Positions 1 through 8,336 of a stretch of DNA of 64,000 bases are shown one piece after another. The position numbers were made by a program, and so were the translations under genes. Source of the stretch: Candidatus Geothrix odensensis (GTDB lineage: Bacteria; Acidobacteriota; Holophagae; Holophagales; Holophagaceae); NCBI GenBank assembly GCA_016714685.1, contig JADKCH010000011.1:1-64000 (forward strand), read 5' to 3'. The notes below the pieces were generated by a model. The model did no database searches. It worked only from the letters and a program-made list of their open reading frames with translations, and had not been told where the DNA came from. The first letter of the stretch is position 1. Each line of letters opens with the position of its first letter.

Positions 1-2
1 CG

Positions 3-623
3 ATGATTGTGGTGTGCCCGGCCTGCCAGGCCCGCTTCCAGTACGATGACAGCCGCTTCGGGGCCGCCCGGACGAAGCGGTTCAAGTGCCCCAAGTGCAG
101 CCATGTCTTCGAGGTGGTCAACCCAGCCCTGGCCCAGGCGCCCCTGGGCGGCACCCTCGCCCATCCCATGCCCGCACCCGCTCCCATGCCCGAGGCCGAG
201 CCCACGCCCCCCACGCCCATCCCCGCGGCCCGCACCACCGCCAAGCGCGACCGCGAAGCCATGCTGGTGGCGGCCGGTCTCCACGTGCCGGGCATGCCCC
301 CGGGCCTGAAGTTCACCCTGGCCTTCCTCACCGGCCCCCACGCCTCCACCGTGCAGGGGCTCGAGCAGCCCCAGATCGTCATCGGCCGCGAGGAGGGCGA
401 CGTGGTCACCCGGGATCCGGAGACCTCCCGCCGGCATGCGCTGCTGGAGATCCACCGGGACGGCACCGTGTGGATCAGCGACCAGCAGTCCACCAATGGC
501 ACCCTGGTCAACGGCGAGCGCATCACCGGCCCGGTCCAGCTCGCCAGCCAGCAGGAATTCACCTGCGGGAACAGCACCTTCATGCTCCTGGTGCGCAACA
601 CAGAAGAGTTCCCGCTGCACTGA
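3..623 (+). CDS. Zinc-ribbon and FHA domain protein
   Basis: A 206-residue protein in two parts. The N-terminus carries a MJ0042-type zinc ribbon (Cys5, Cys8, Cys29, Cys32). A proline/alanine-rich linker of about 60 residues follows, then a forkhead-associated domain (about 103-198) with the expected landmarks: GR at 128-129, SRRH at 142-145 and STNGT at 163-167, which in FHA domains contact phosphothreonine. The likely role is binding a phosphorylated partner; the partner is unknown. It lies 14 bases upstream of a TPR membrane protein and probably shares its transcript. The ATG sits at base 3, so the ribosome site is outside the window and a further upstream start cannot be excluded. Confidence 0.85.
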   Translation: MIVVCPACQARFQYDDSRFGAARTKRFKCPKCSHVFEVVNPALAQAPLGGTLAHPMPAPAPMPEAEPTPPTPIPAARTTAKRDREAMLVAAGLHVPGMPPGLKFTLAFLTGPHASTVQGLEQPQIVIGREEGDVVTRDPETSRRHALLEIHRDGTVWISDQQSTNGTLVNGERITGPVQLASQQEFTCGNSTFMLLVRNTEEFPLH

Positions 624-637
624 CCGCGAAAGACGCC

Positions 638-2464
638 ATGACCACCGATCCCTACGCGCCCTACCTCCGCCAGGCGGATGATCTCTTCGCCAATGGCGAC
701 ATCGTCAAGGCCGGCCAGATCTGGCAGGCCATCCTCAAGCAGCAGCCCGGCCACACCACGGCGCGGGAGCGTCTCCTGGCCGTGAAGCAGCACCTGCTGG
801 CGCTCCGGGAGGCGGAGGCCGCCGCCCCGGCAGCCCTGGCCGCCCCTCCTCCCGCACCTGAGCCCGAAGCTGCACCCGAACCGGCGGCTGCGGCCGCACC
901 GGAGCCGCCCCCCGCTCCCGAGCCCCTGTCCCCCATTCCAATGCCGGTCCCGGCCCCGGTGGCTGCGGACCCCCGCTCCACCTCGCCGGAGGCCGCCCTG
1001 GCGGTGCCCGAACCCCCGAAGGTGACCACGGGCCACCTGGATCCCGAGCGCCTCCTGGCCGAGGGCTGCACCCTCTACGACATGGGCCAGCTCCAGGACG
1101 CCCTCAAGAAGTGGGAGCAGGTCCTGACCCTGGACCCCGACCACGCCCTGGCCCGGGGCTATGCCAACGGAGCCCGTCGGGAACTGGGCCTGGGGCCCAT
1201 CCACGCGGAGCCCCCCCTGGCGCCCTTGTCCGTGGCGGCCCACCACGCCGACGAGGACATCGACAAGCTGCTGCGGGAGGCCGTCCAGCTCTACGACATG
1301 GGCCTGACCGAGGAAGCCATCACCAAGTGGGAGCGAATCCTCGCCCTGGAGCCCGAGCGGCACGAGATCGCAGGCTATCTGCGGGAGGCCCGGAAGGAGG
1401 TGGGCCAAGCCACCTCGACCGCCGCCGCGCCCACCCCCGCCGCCCCGGTGGAACCCGACAACCTCGACCTGAAGCTGCGGCAGGCCGAGCACCTGCTCGG
1501 CCTCCAGCGCCACGAGGAGGCCGCCTTCACCTTCCAGCAGGCCCTGCAGCTGGCGCCGGGCAATGCCCGGGCCCTCAACGGCTTGGAGCGGTGCCGCAAG
1601 CCCGCCAGCCCGCCCCCTGCGGAGGCGCGCCCCACGGCCCCGGTCATGACCCTGGATGCCCAGGGCCGCATCGCCATGGCCGACGAGGACCGCTCCGCCC
1701 CCGGAGAACCCCAGGGCGTCGAGCCCCCGGCCGCCCTGCAGCTGGCCACGCCCGCCCCGCGCTTGGGCCCCTCCCTGCCCGACCGCCTGCGCGAGGCCAC
1801 GGAGCAGCTGCCCTGGCTGAAGGAACCGAAGTTCCTCGCGGCCATCGGGGGCGCTCTGCTGGCCGTGATCGTGGTGCTGGTCCTGGTCCACGGCTACCGC
1901 AAGGACCAGGCCCTGAAGGAGGAGGTCCGCGCCGCGCGGGCCGCCGCCGTGGCCCCCGTGGCCCAGCAGGCCCAGGCCCCGGACCTGGCTGAGTCTCCCA
2001 CCGCCATCCGCCAGGAGGTCGAGATCGCCCTCGGCACGGACCCCCTGCGGGCCTACCTCCGGGCCGAGGCCCTGCTCCGCCTGAACGCCAACGATGCCGC
2101 CGCCGCCCAGCTGCTGGAAAAGGCGCGGACCGGCCTGCCTGGTGGCGTCAGCGGCGCCAGCCTGCCCGAGTTCCAGAAGCACCTGCAGAACGGCGACCTC
2201 GAGGCCGCCCGCAAGGTGATGGACGCGCTGCTGCGCGCCCAGCCGGACAGCACGGACCTGCGCAGCCGGGCCGGGCGCCTGCACCTTACCCTCTGCTTCG
2301 CCCATGCCAGCCAGGCCAAGTGGGACGAGGCCGAAGAAGACCTGCTGCGGGGCCGCGCCCTCTTCCCCGGTGACAAGACCTGGCAGGTCCGCCTGAAGCT
2401 GCTGGAGAAGGTGAAGGCCCTGCCCAAGAACCAGCAGGCCGCCTGGATCCCACTGCTCAGCTGA
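638..2464 (+). CDS. TPR-repeat protein with one membrane segment
   Basis: A 608-residue protein. The open frame runs far upstream (to base 86), but that stretch overlaps the FHA gene in another frame, so the ATG at 638 beginning MTTDPYAPYL is chosen. TPR-like helical pairs recur near residues 1-50, 130-180, 205-250 and 270-310, each with the L..G..Y..G/A..F pattern; between them are long Ala/Pro linkers. One hydrophobic helix (about 398-420) is followed by a basic stop and a second helical repeat region to the C-terminus. It looks like an inner-membrane scaffold with TPRs on both sides. Function not recognised; pairing with the FHA protein suggests phospho-dependent assembly, which is inference. 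Its stop overlaps the convergent decarboxylase gene by 8 bases. Confidence 0.8.
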   Translation: MTTDPYAPYLRQADDLFANGDIVKAGQIWQAILKQQPGHTTARERLLAVKQHLLALREAEAAAPAALAAPPPAPEPEAAPEPAAAAAPEPPPAPEPLSPIPMPVPAPVAADPRSTSPEAALAVPEPPKVTTGHLDPERLLAEGCTLYDMGQLQDALKKWEQVLTLDPDHALARGYANGARRELGLGPIHAEPPLAPLSVAAHHADEDIDKLLREAVQLYDMGLTEEAITKWERILALEPERHEIAGYLREARKEVGQATSTAAAPTPAAPVEPDNLDLKLRQAEHLLGLQRHEEAAFTFQQALQLAPGNARALNGLERCRKPASPPPAEARPTAPVMTLDAQGRIAMADEDRSAPGEPQGVEPPAALQLATPAPRLGPSLPDRLREATEQLPWLKEPKFLAAIGGALLAVIVVLVLVHGYRKDQALKEEVRAARAAAVAPVAQQAQAPDLAESPTAIRQEVEIALGTDPLRAYLRAEALLRLNANDAAAAQLLEKARTGLPGGVSGASLPEFQKHLQNGDLEAARKVMDALLRAQPDSTDLRSRAGRLHLTLCFAHASQAKWDEAEEDLLRGRALFPGDKTWQVRLKLLEKVKALPKNQQAAWIPLLS

Positions 2465-3620
2465 CGGAATCCACCCAGATTTCCGGCGGCACCGGATGGC
2501 TCAGGAAGTGGGTCATGCCTTCATTCAGGCCATAGGCGCCCGTGCTGCCGAAGGCCAGCAGGTCGCCCGCGGCCAGCTCCGGCAGGCGCACCTCGCCCAG
2601 GCGATCCAGGCTGGTGCAGAGGGGCCCCGCCAGCGTGTACGGCACCGTGCCATCGCCCTTGCCCACGACCTTCACGGGGAAGGCCTCGCCCGTGAGCAGG
2701 GGGCGGAGCAGGTGGTTGATGCCGCCCTCGAGGATGGCGAAGTGCGCGCCGCGGCTCTCCTTGAGGCGCACCACGCGGGCCAGGTAGACGCCGGAGGGCC
2801 CCGCCAGGAAGCGACCCGGCTCCAGGATCAGCTCACCTCTGAACCAGGAGTGCTTCGCGAGTAGCTCAGCGTGGCCCCGGCCCAGGGCGGCGAGATCCAG
2901 CGGGGTCTGCTCCGGTGCGTAGGGGATGCCCAGGCCGCCGCCCAGGTCGATCTGCTCGAAGCCCAGGCCGTGGGTCTCGTGCAGGCGCTGCGCCAGGGCC
3001 AGCACCGCGCCGTGGATGGCCAGCAGCTTGGACGCGTCGCGCTGGTTGCTGGCGGCGAAGACGTGCAGGCCGCGGATGCGCACGTGGCGCAGACGGCTGG
3101 CCTGCTGAAGCAGCGCTGGCACGTCCTCCTCGTCCACGCCGAAGGCCGAGGGCCCGGTGCCCCCGATGATGCGGTTGCCCTCATCGACCTCAAAGGCCGG
3201 GTGCACCCGCAGGTTCACGGCGGTCTCGCGGTCCACCAGCGCATCGAGACGCGCCAGGTCCTCGAAGCCCTCCGCCTGCACCCGCACGCCCATGGCCAGG
3301 GCCTTGCGCAGCTCGGCCTCCCGCTTGCCCGGCCCCGCGAAGAAGGTTCGGCCGGTTGGCAGCCCCAGCGCCTCCACCCGCTCCAGCTCTCCGATGGACG
3401 CGCAGTCGAAGCTGGCGCCCAGGGCGGCGAAACAAGCCAGCAGGTCCGGATGCGGGTTGGCCTTCACCGCGTAGGCCAGGCGGACGCGGGGGGGCAGCAC
3501 TCTGCGTAGTGAGGAGAATTGCTCCGCCGCCGCCGCGGCGGAGTAGGCAAAGCAGGGCGTGCAGTGAGCCGCGGCCAGAGCGCGACAGGTGGCATCGTCA
3601 AGGGCGAAGAGGGGCGTCAC
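2457..3620 (-). CDS. lysA: Group III PLP decarboxylase, probable diaminopimelate decarboxylase
   Basis: A 387-residue alanine-racemase-fold PLP enzyme. The PLP lysine lies in YAVKANPHP (about 50-58), the glycine loop in DLGGGLGIPY, and the phosphate-binding region in LEPGRFL. As the last gene of the dap/lysine operon it is expected to convert meso-diaminopimelate to L-lysine. The C-terminal substrate region reads GPLCTSLDRLG rather than the usual diaminopimelate-decarboxylase CESGD form. That variant is typical of BtrK-like and exosortase-associated decarboxylases, so substrate is not certain. Start is GTG at 3620 with AGG seven bases upstream; this ribosome site overlaps the stop codon of the AT-rich inserted gene. 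Confidence 0.75.
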   Translation of the reverse strand: MTPLFALDDATCRALAAAHCTPCFAYSAAAAAEQFSSLRRVLPPRVRLAYAVKANPHPDLLACFAALGASFDCASIGELERVEALGLPTGRTFFAGPGKREAELRKALAMGVRVQAEGFEDLARLDALVDRETAVNLRVHPAFEVDEGNRIIGGTGPSAFGVDEEDVPALLQQASRLRHVRIRGLHVFAASNQRDASKLLAIHGAVLALAQRLHETHGLGFEQIDLGGGLGIPYAPEQTPLDLAALGRGHAELLAKHSWFRGELILEPGRFLAGPSGVYLARVVRLKESRGAHFAILEGGINHLLRPLLTGEAFPVKVVGKGDGTVPYTLAGPLCTSLDRLGEVRLPELAAGDLLAFGSTGAYGLNEGMTHFLSHPVPPEIWVDSVS

Positions 3621-3627
3621 GGGATAC

Positions 3628-4625
3628 CTATTGTGTTTTAATTTTAATCATATCAATAAATAATTTGCGAACATCATCATTTACATAAAACCACTCAACG
3701 AATTCTGAATTATATATAGAATCATCTGTTTCCAGTTTTACTTTGATTGGTATCCAATTTTCACCATTCCCATCTAACCAATCCCACAAATACGGACTAT
3801 TTGATTTTGACCAATTGAATGCTGATTCCTGGTTTTCCTTGTTGTTATTTCATTGTTGTCGGTAATGTAATAAATGAGAGCCACGTAACGCCCTTGATTA
3901 CGGGCATACCTGTTCCAACCCCCAAATGATTCCGAATCAATCCCGGTGTAAGGTGATCTATTTGTAAAAATGTATTTGAAAATCGATTCAGTTCGTTGTT
4001 TAAGAATTTTATTGTATATAATTTATTATCTTGTAATTTAATGGTTTTTGTTTCAATTTTTTCATTATACAATGTTAAATTAATTAAATCCTTTTTGGCC
4101 GCCATTTTGTTTTCTTCTGTTATCAAGGCCCAATCTATAAAGGTTGTGCTTTCGTTTGATCCAGCATGTTGAACCTGAAAGCAAAAGGGCACCCAGCTTT
4201 CCCCCGGCTCATTGATCCATTCCCAAACTTCCGGAGCGTGCTCACGATCTAGCACATTCCATGTCAGTGCAGTTCTACGACCCAATTCGTTGACAGACTT
4301 AAATTGAATTCTATTGCTAGTTTTATCATTCAATAGAGACGAAACGATGATTGTTCCGTTAAAATTAGTTTTGAAATAAAAATAAATCGACCAAATTAAA
4401 TAACCCCCCCCCTTTTTGAAAGTTGGAGTGGTTTGGTTTCGGGGAGACTCTATGGTGTATTGGCTTGCCATTAATGTATGTTTTTACTAAATGATTTTTT
4501 CCACTTTTTAAGATTATATTTTTTTCGCCAGAGATCAAATAAGAACATGATAAAAGAGAAATCCACAACATGTTTTTATTAATCAACTGAATTAAGAATG
4601 TTTTTGATGTGCACCTATTAACCAC
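3628..4625 (-). pseudogene. AT-rich foreign gene with two tandem domains, two frame breaks
   Basis: Strikingly AT-rich against G+C-rich neighbours, with lysine/asparagine/isoleucine-rich codon use. The first frame starts at GTG 4625 with AAGGA correctly spaced upstream, and has a signal-like stretch around MLWISLLSC. It shifts at a nine-G tract (4404-4412) into a second frame (to 3845), which shifts at AAA (3848-3850) into a third that ends at 3628. Removing one base at each site gives 996 bases, a single 331-residue protein. The middle and end then carry two copies of one domain: ALTW..PEVWEWINEPGESWVP and AFNW..PYLWDWLDGNGENWIP. Function not recognised. It is probably an exported protein, recently acquired, sitting inside the dap operon. 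The breaks may be real, phase-variable or sequencing indels. Confidence 0.7.
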
Positions 4626-4664
4626 AATGATTCCTTAACAAAAATGGGGAAATGCCTACACCAC

Positions 4665-5780
4665 CTAAGCCTTCCAATATGGCGCCAACCTTCGCACCCC
4701 TTCTTTCAGCTGCTCTGGCGTGGCCGCAAAGCTGAGTCTGGCGTGGCCGCGGCCGCCTTCGCCAAACGCGAGGCCCGGGATGAGCACCACTTTCGCCTCG
4801 TCGCGCAGCTTCAGGCAGAAGGCCAGGGGATCGGCGTGGGCCGCGGGGGGCAGGGGCATGAAGTGGTAGAAGGTGCCGTCGGGCGGGGTGACGGCGTGGC
4901 CCAGCTCCTCGCGCAGGGCCTCGGCGAGGGCCTGCCAGCGCAGCTGCACGGCGGCGCGGGCCTCGGCCAGGATGCTGTCGGAGTGCTCGATGAGGGCCAG
5001 CGCGGCCCACTGGGCGGGGGTGGCGGTGCCGGTCACCGCGTAGCCGTGCACCACGCGGGCGGGCAGCAGCCAGGCGGGATCGCCCACGGCCCAGCCCACG
5101 CGCAGACCCGGCGCGCCCCAGCCCTTGCTCACCGAGCTGGTCACCACGCCGCGGTCGGTGACATCGCGCAGGCTCGGCGCCCGCACGCCGAAGTGCAGGT
5201 CGCGATAGACCTCGTCCGAGATCAGCAGCACGCCCCGGGCGGTGCAGGCGTCCGCCACGCGCTTCAGGGCCGTGAGGTCGCCACCGCCGCCCGTGGGGTT
5301 CGAGGGCAGGTTGAGGATCACGGCGGAGGCCTTGGGCGTGGCTTCCAGCACACGGATCAGCTCGTCCGCATCCAGGCGGAAGCGGTCTGCGGAGAGTCGG
5401 TAGGTCACGGGCTCGGCGCCGGCCATGCGGGCCAGGGCCGGGTAGGCCACAAAGCCGGGGTCGGGCATCAGCACCTGGGTGCCGGGCTCCACCCAGGCCT
5501 GGAACAGGGAGAAGAGCGCGCCCTGGGAGCCGGTGGTGATGAGCACCTCGTCCACCTGGGCGCCGTGGAAGGCGGCCACGGCCTTGCGCAATTCCAGCAG
5601 ACCCACGTGGGGCACGTAGGCGCAGGGGCCGGGCTCCCGCAGCAGGGCCCTGCGGGCCACCTCCGGCAGGTCCCAGGTGGGCTCGCCGAGGCCCAAGGGG
5701 ATGGCGCCCTGGGGCGTGCGGTCCGTGATGGCCCGGATGGGCGAGGGCTTGAGCAGGGAGAGGCGGCTGGCGGGAATCAT
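4665..5780 (-). CDS. Class I/II aminotransferase, probable succinyl-DAP aminotransferase
   Basis: A 371-residue fold-type I PLP aminotransferase. Visible landmarks are NLPSNPTG (cofactor/substrate loop), ISDEVYRD (Asp to the pyridine nitrogen) and SVSKGWGAPGLRVGW with the Schiff-base lysine. The operon holds dapD and dapE but no other aminotransferase, so this enzyme is the best candidate for the DapC step: transamination of N-succinyl-2-amino-6-oxopimelate with glutamate. That assignment rests on context; family members also act on other amino acids. Start ATG 5780 has GAGG five bases upstream. The gap to dapD is 116 bases, the longest between native genes of this operon. Confidence 0.8.
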   Translation of the reverse strand: MIPASRLSLLKPSPIRAITDRTPQGAIPLGLGEPTWDLPEVARRALLREPGPCAYVPHVGLLELRKAVAAFHGAQVDEVLITTGSQGALFSLFQAWVEPGTQVLMPDPGFVAYPALARMAGAEPVTYRLSADRFRLDADELIRVLEATPKASAVILNLPSNPTGGGGDLTALKRVADACTARGVLLISDEVYRDLHFGVRAPSLRDVTDRGVVTSSVSKGWGAPGLRVGWAVGDPAWLLPARVVHGYAVTGTATPAQWAALALIEHSDSILAEARAAVQLRWQALAEALREELGHAVTPPDGTFYHFMPLPPAAHADPLAFCLKLRDEAKVVLIPGLAFGEGGRGHARLSFAATPEQLKEGVRRLAPYWKA

Positions 5781-5794
5781 CTAAACCTCAAAAG

Positions 5795-5872
5795 CAACAG
5801 CTCACCACCAAGACACCTGGGCACCAAGCACTGAACCGGCTTTTCTGCCTTTCCTGGTGGCTTGGCGTGTGG
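5795..5872. repeat. REP-like imperfect inverted repeat
   Basis: The 116-base gap between dapD and the aminotransferase holds CACCAAGACACC and GCACCAAG on the left and CCTGGTGGCTTGG with GTGTGGGTGG on the right. These are imperfect inverted arms around a pyrimidine-rich centre. CACCAAG/CTTGGTG motifs of this kind recur as short palindromic intergenic repeats in many bacterial genomes. No other copy was noticed in this window, so the repeat status is an inference. Confidence 0.35.
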
Positions 5873-5896
5873 GTGGTTTGCATTTCGTCGCCACCT

Positions 5897-6718
5897 CTAC
5901 CTCAGCGCCTGCTCCAGGGCGGTGGCCGCGTCGGTCTTGTCATCGCGGTACTTCACGATACAAGGCGCGGCCAGCTGCAGTCCGTGAGCCTTGGCGTAGT
6001 CGCCCGAGGCTGGGCGGGAACCCGGCACCACCACGGCGCCCTCGGGCACTTCCTGGCGCAGCTCCCGGCCGTGCACCAGGTCGTAGATGATGCTGCTCCC
6101 CGTGATCACCACGCCCGAGGCCAGCACGGCGCGCTTGCGCACCACGATGCCCTCGAAGAGTCCCACGAGGCCGCCCACGAAGGCGTCGTCCTCCACGACC
6201 ACGGGCCGGGCGCCCGCAGGTTCCAGCACGCCTCCGATCTGGGCCGCGGCCGACAGGTGCACCCGCTTGCCGATCTGGGCGCAGCTGCCCACCAGGGCGT
6301 GGCTGTCCACCATGGTGCCCTCATCGACGAAGGCCCCCACGTTCACATAGGCCGGGGGCATGAGCACCACGCCGCGGGCGATGTGAGCCCCGCGGCGCAC
6401 GGCGGAGCCGCCCGGCACCAGCCGGACGCCATCCTCCAGGCCGAAGTGGCGAACCGGATAGGCGGTCTTGTCGAACATGGGAAAGCCCGGGCCCGGCATC
6501 TCCACCAGGTGGGTGCGGCGGAAGCCGCAGAGGATGGCCTGCTTCACCCAGGCGTTGGCCTGCCAGGTGCCGTCCGACCGGCGCTCGGCGGCCCGGATGC
6601 TGCCGGTCTCCAGGGCCGCCAGCAGGACCTGGTGCCAGGCCGGGGCCTCGGGATCCGCCGCCACCACTTCGGGAGGGCGGCTGAAGAAGGTGTGGATGGA
6701 ATCGAGGTCAACGACCAT
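5897..6718 (-). CDS. dapD: 2,3,4,5-tetrahydropyridine-2,6-dicarboxylate N-succinyltransferase
   Basis: A 273-residue enzyme catalysing succinyl-CoA dependent acylation of tetrahydrodipicolinate, the step that commits the pathway to the succinylase branch. The middle and C-terminal part shows left-handed beta-helix hexapeptide character (PPAYVNVGAFVDEGTMVDSH, IGKRVHLSAAAQIGGVLEP) and the family stretch VVEDDAFVGGLVGLFEG. The frame could begin at GTG 6721, but ATG 6718 is preferred: AGGAG is then seven bases upstream and the start overlaps the dapA stop by 3 bases, matching the coupled style of the operon. Length is normal for the family. Confidence 0.95.
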   Translation of the reverse strand: MVVDLDSIHTFFSRPPEVVAADPEAPAWHQVLLAALETGSIRAAERRSDGTWQANAWVKQAILCGFRRTHLVEMPGPGFPMFDKTAYPVRHFGLEDGVRLVPGGSAVRRGAHIARGVVLMPPAYVNVGAFVDEGTMVDSHALVGSCAQIGKRVHLSAAAQIGGVLEPAGARPVVVEDDAFVGGLVGLFEGIVVRKRAVLASGVVITGSSIIYDLVHGRELRQEVPEGAVVVPGSRPASGDYAKAHGLQLAAPCIVKYRDDKTDAATALEQALR

Positions 6719-7620
6719 CACTTCACTCCTGGCAGGGTGCCGTCAGCGGCGAGGCAGAGCGCCTCGGCCACGAGCGTGCGGGTGGCCGCCGAGGCGGGCA
6801 TGAGGGGCAGGCGCACGACGTCCTCGCCGATGCCCAGCAGCTTGAGCGCCGCCTTCAACGGAATGGGATTGCTCTCGACGAACAGGGCGTCCATGAGGGG
6901 CAGCAGCTGCTGGTGCAGGCGCAGGGCCTCCAGGGTGTTGCCCCGCCGGGCGGCCGCGATCATGGCGGCGGTCTCGCCGGGCAGGACGTTGCCCAGCACC
7001 GACACCAGGCCCGTCGCCCCCACGGCCAGGGCGGCCAGGGCCAGGTTGTCGTCGCCGGAGAGCAGGGTCTTGCCCTGGGGCAGGGTGCGGGCCACCTCGG
7101 CGATCTGCGCGAGGCTGCCGCTGCTCTCCTTCACGGCCACCACCTGGGGGTTCTGCCAGAGCCGCATCAACACGGCAGGCGTCACGTTCAGGCCCGTGCG
7201 GCCCGGCACGTTGTAGGCGATGAGGGGGAAGCCCGGCGCGGCCTCGGCGACGGCCTCGTAGTGGGCCACCAGCCCGTCGGGGTTCGGCTTGTTGTAGTAG
7301 GGCGTCACCACCAAGGCCCCGGCAGCACCCAGGGCCTGAGCCCGCTTCGTCATGGCCGCGGCCTGGCGGGTGGCGTTGTGGCCCGTGCCCACGATGACCC
7401 GTCGACCGCTGCTCTCCTCCAGGCAGGCGGCGATGAGGGCATCCCGCTCCGCATCGATCAGCGTGGAGGCCTCACCCGTGGTGCCCAGGGGCACCAGGGT
7501 GTCCACGCCGCCGGCCACCACATGGCGCACCAGCTGGCGGAAGGCGGGCAGGTCCACCTCGCCGGTGAGGGTGAAGGGGGTGGCCAGGGCGACGGCGAGG
7601 CCGGACAGATCGAGGGTCAT
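6718..7620 (-). CDS. dapA: 4-hydroxy-tetrahydrodipicolinate synthase
   Basis: A 300-residue TIM-barrel aldolase condensing pyruvate with aspartate semialdehyde. The family signatures are present: PLGTTGEASTL near residue 44, PYYNKPN, AYNVPGRTG with the catalytic-triad tyrosine, and VAVKESSGS with the Schiff-base lysine. Its start codon overlaps the dapB stop (ATGA, 7617-7620) and its own stop overlaps dapD, so translation of the three is probably coupled. In many bacteria this enzyme is feedback-inhibited by lysine; here the transcript is also headed by a lysine riboswitch. Confidence 0.95.
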   Translation of the reverse strand: MTLDLSGLAVALATPFTLTGEVDLPAFRQLVRHVVAGGVDTLVPLGTTGEASTLIDAERDALIAACLEESSGRRVIVGTGHNATRQAAAMTKRAQALGAAGALVVTPYYNKPNPDGLVAHYEAVAEAAPGFPLIAYNVPGRTGLNVTPAVLMRLWQNPQVVAVKESSGSLAQIAEVARTLPQGKTLLSGDDNLALAALAVGATGLVSVLGNVLPGETAAMIAAARRGNTLEALRLHQQLLPLMDALFVESNPIPLKAALKLLGIGEDVVRLPLMPASAATRTLVAEALCLAADGTLPGVK

Positions 7621-8336
7621 GGCTTGCCTCCAAACACAAACAGAGGATCGAGCAGGTCAGCCGCCAGGTCGGCCATGGTGAACGCACCCTTTCGTCCGTG
7701 CAGCCAGCGGGCCGCCGCCAGGGCCCCCTGGGCGAAGGGAGCTCGAGAGCGCGCCGTGTGCGTGAGCTCCAGCACCTCGGCCGGGGCATCGAGGCCCACG
7801 GTGTGGGTGCCGAACTCGGCGCCGGCGCGCACCACCCCAATGTTCAGCTGGTGCACGGTGGGCGTGCCCAGGGTCCACTCGGTCTTCCGCGGACAGCCCG
7901 CCATGAGGGCCGCGGCCAGGGTCTTGGCGGTGCCCGAGGGCGCGTCGGCCTTCAGCCGGTGGTGGTGCTCCACCAGGTAGGGGTCCCGGGCCGGATCCAG
8001 GGCGGCGAAGCGGCCCATGACCGTGGTGAGGCGGGCCATGAGGGCCACCGTGAGTGAGAAGTTCGAGGAAGTGAGCACGCCGATGCGGCCCCCCACTCGG
8101 GCCTCCAGATCCGGCATGGTCCAGCCCGTAGCCCCGATCACCAGGTCCGTGCGGGTGTCCAGGGCCCAGGCCAGATGCGCCTCCACTGCCTCGGCGACGC
8201 TGGCGTCGATGGCCACGTCCACGGGCCCGGTGGGCGACTCACCCTGGTCCACCTGCCAGGCGAGGTCCCCGGACTCGGCCGCGATGGCTGAACCCAGGCG
8301 GCCCCGTCCGAAGAGGCCGATGCGGAGTGCGCTCAT
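7617..8336 (-). CDS. dapB: 4-hydroxy-tetrahydrodipicolinate reductase
   Basis: A 239-residue NAD(P)H-dependent reductase. The nucleotide-binding loop reads GLFGRGRLGSAI, a variant of the usual GxxGxMG. The catalytic and substrate motif appears as EHHHRLKADAPSGTAKTLA, matching the E(L)HHxxKxDAPSGTA hallmark. The frame is open to 8387, but ATG 8336 overlaps the lysC stop as ATGA and gives the correct N-terminus, so it is chosen. At 239 residues it is slightly shorter than the typical 265-275, mainly through a compact region between the nucleotide loop and the active site. Confidence 0.92.
   Translation of the reverse strand: MSALRIGLFGRGRLGSAIAAESGDLAWQVDQGESPTGPVDVAIDASVAEAVEAHLAWALDTRTDLVIGATGWTMPDLEARVGGRIGVLTSSNFSLTVALMARLTTVMGRFAALDPARDPYLVEHHHRLKADAPSGTAKTLAAALMAGCPRKTEWTLGTPTVHQLNIGVVRAGAEFGTHTVGLDAPAEVLELTHTARSRAPFAQGALAAARWLHGRKGAFTMADLAADLLDPLFVFGGKP

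Noticed and set aside
86..637. Long N-terminal extension of the TPR gene
   Set aside because: It overlaps the FHA gene in another frame and is Arg/Pro/His-rich low-complexity sequence; ATG 638 is the better start.
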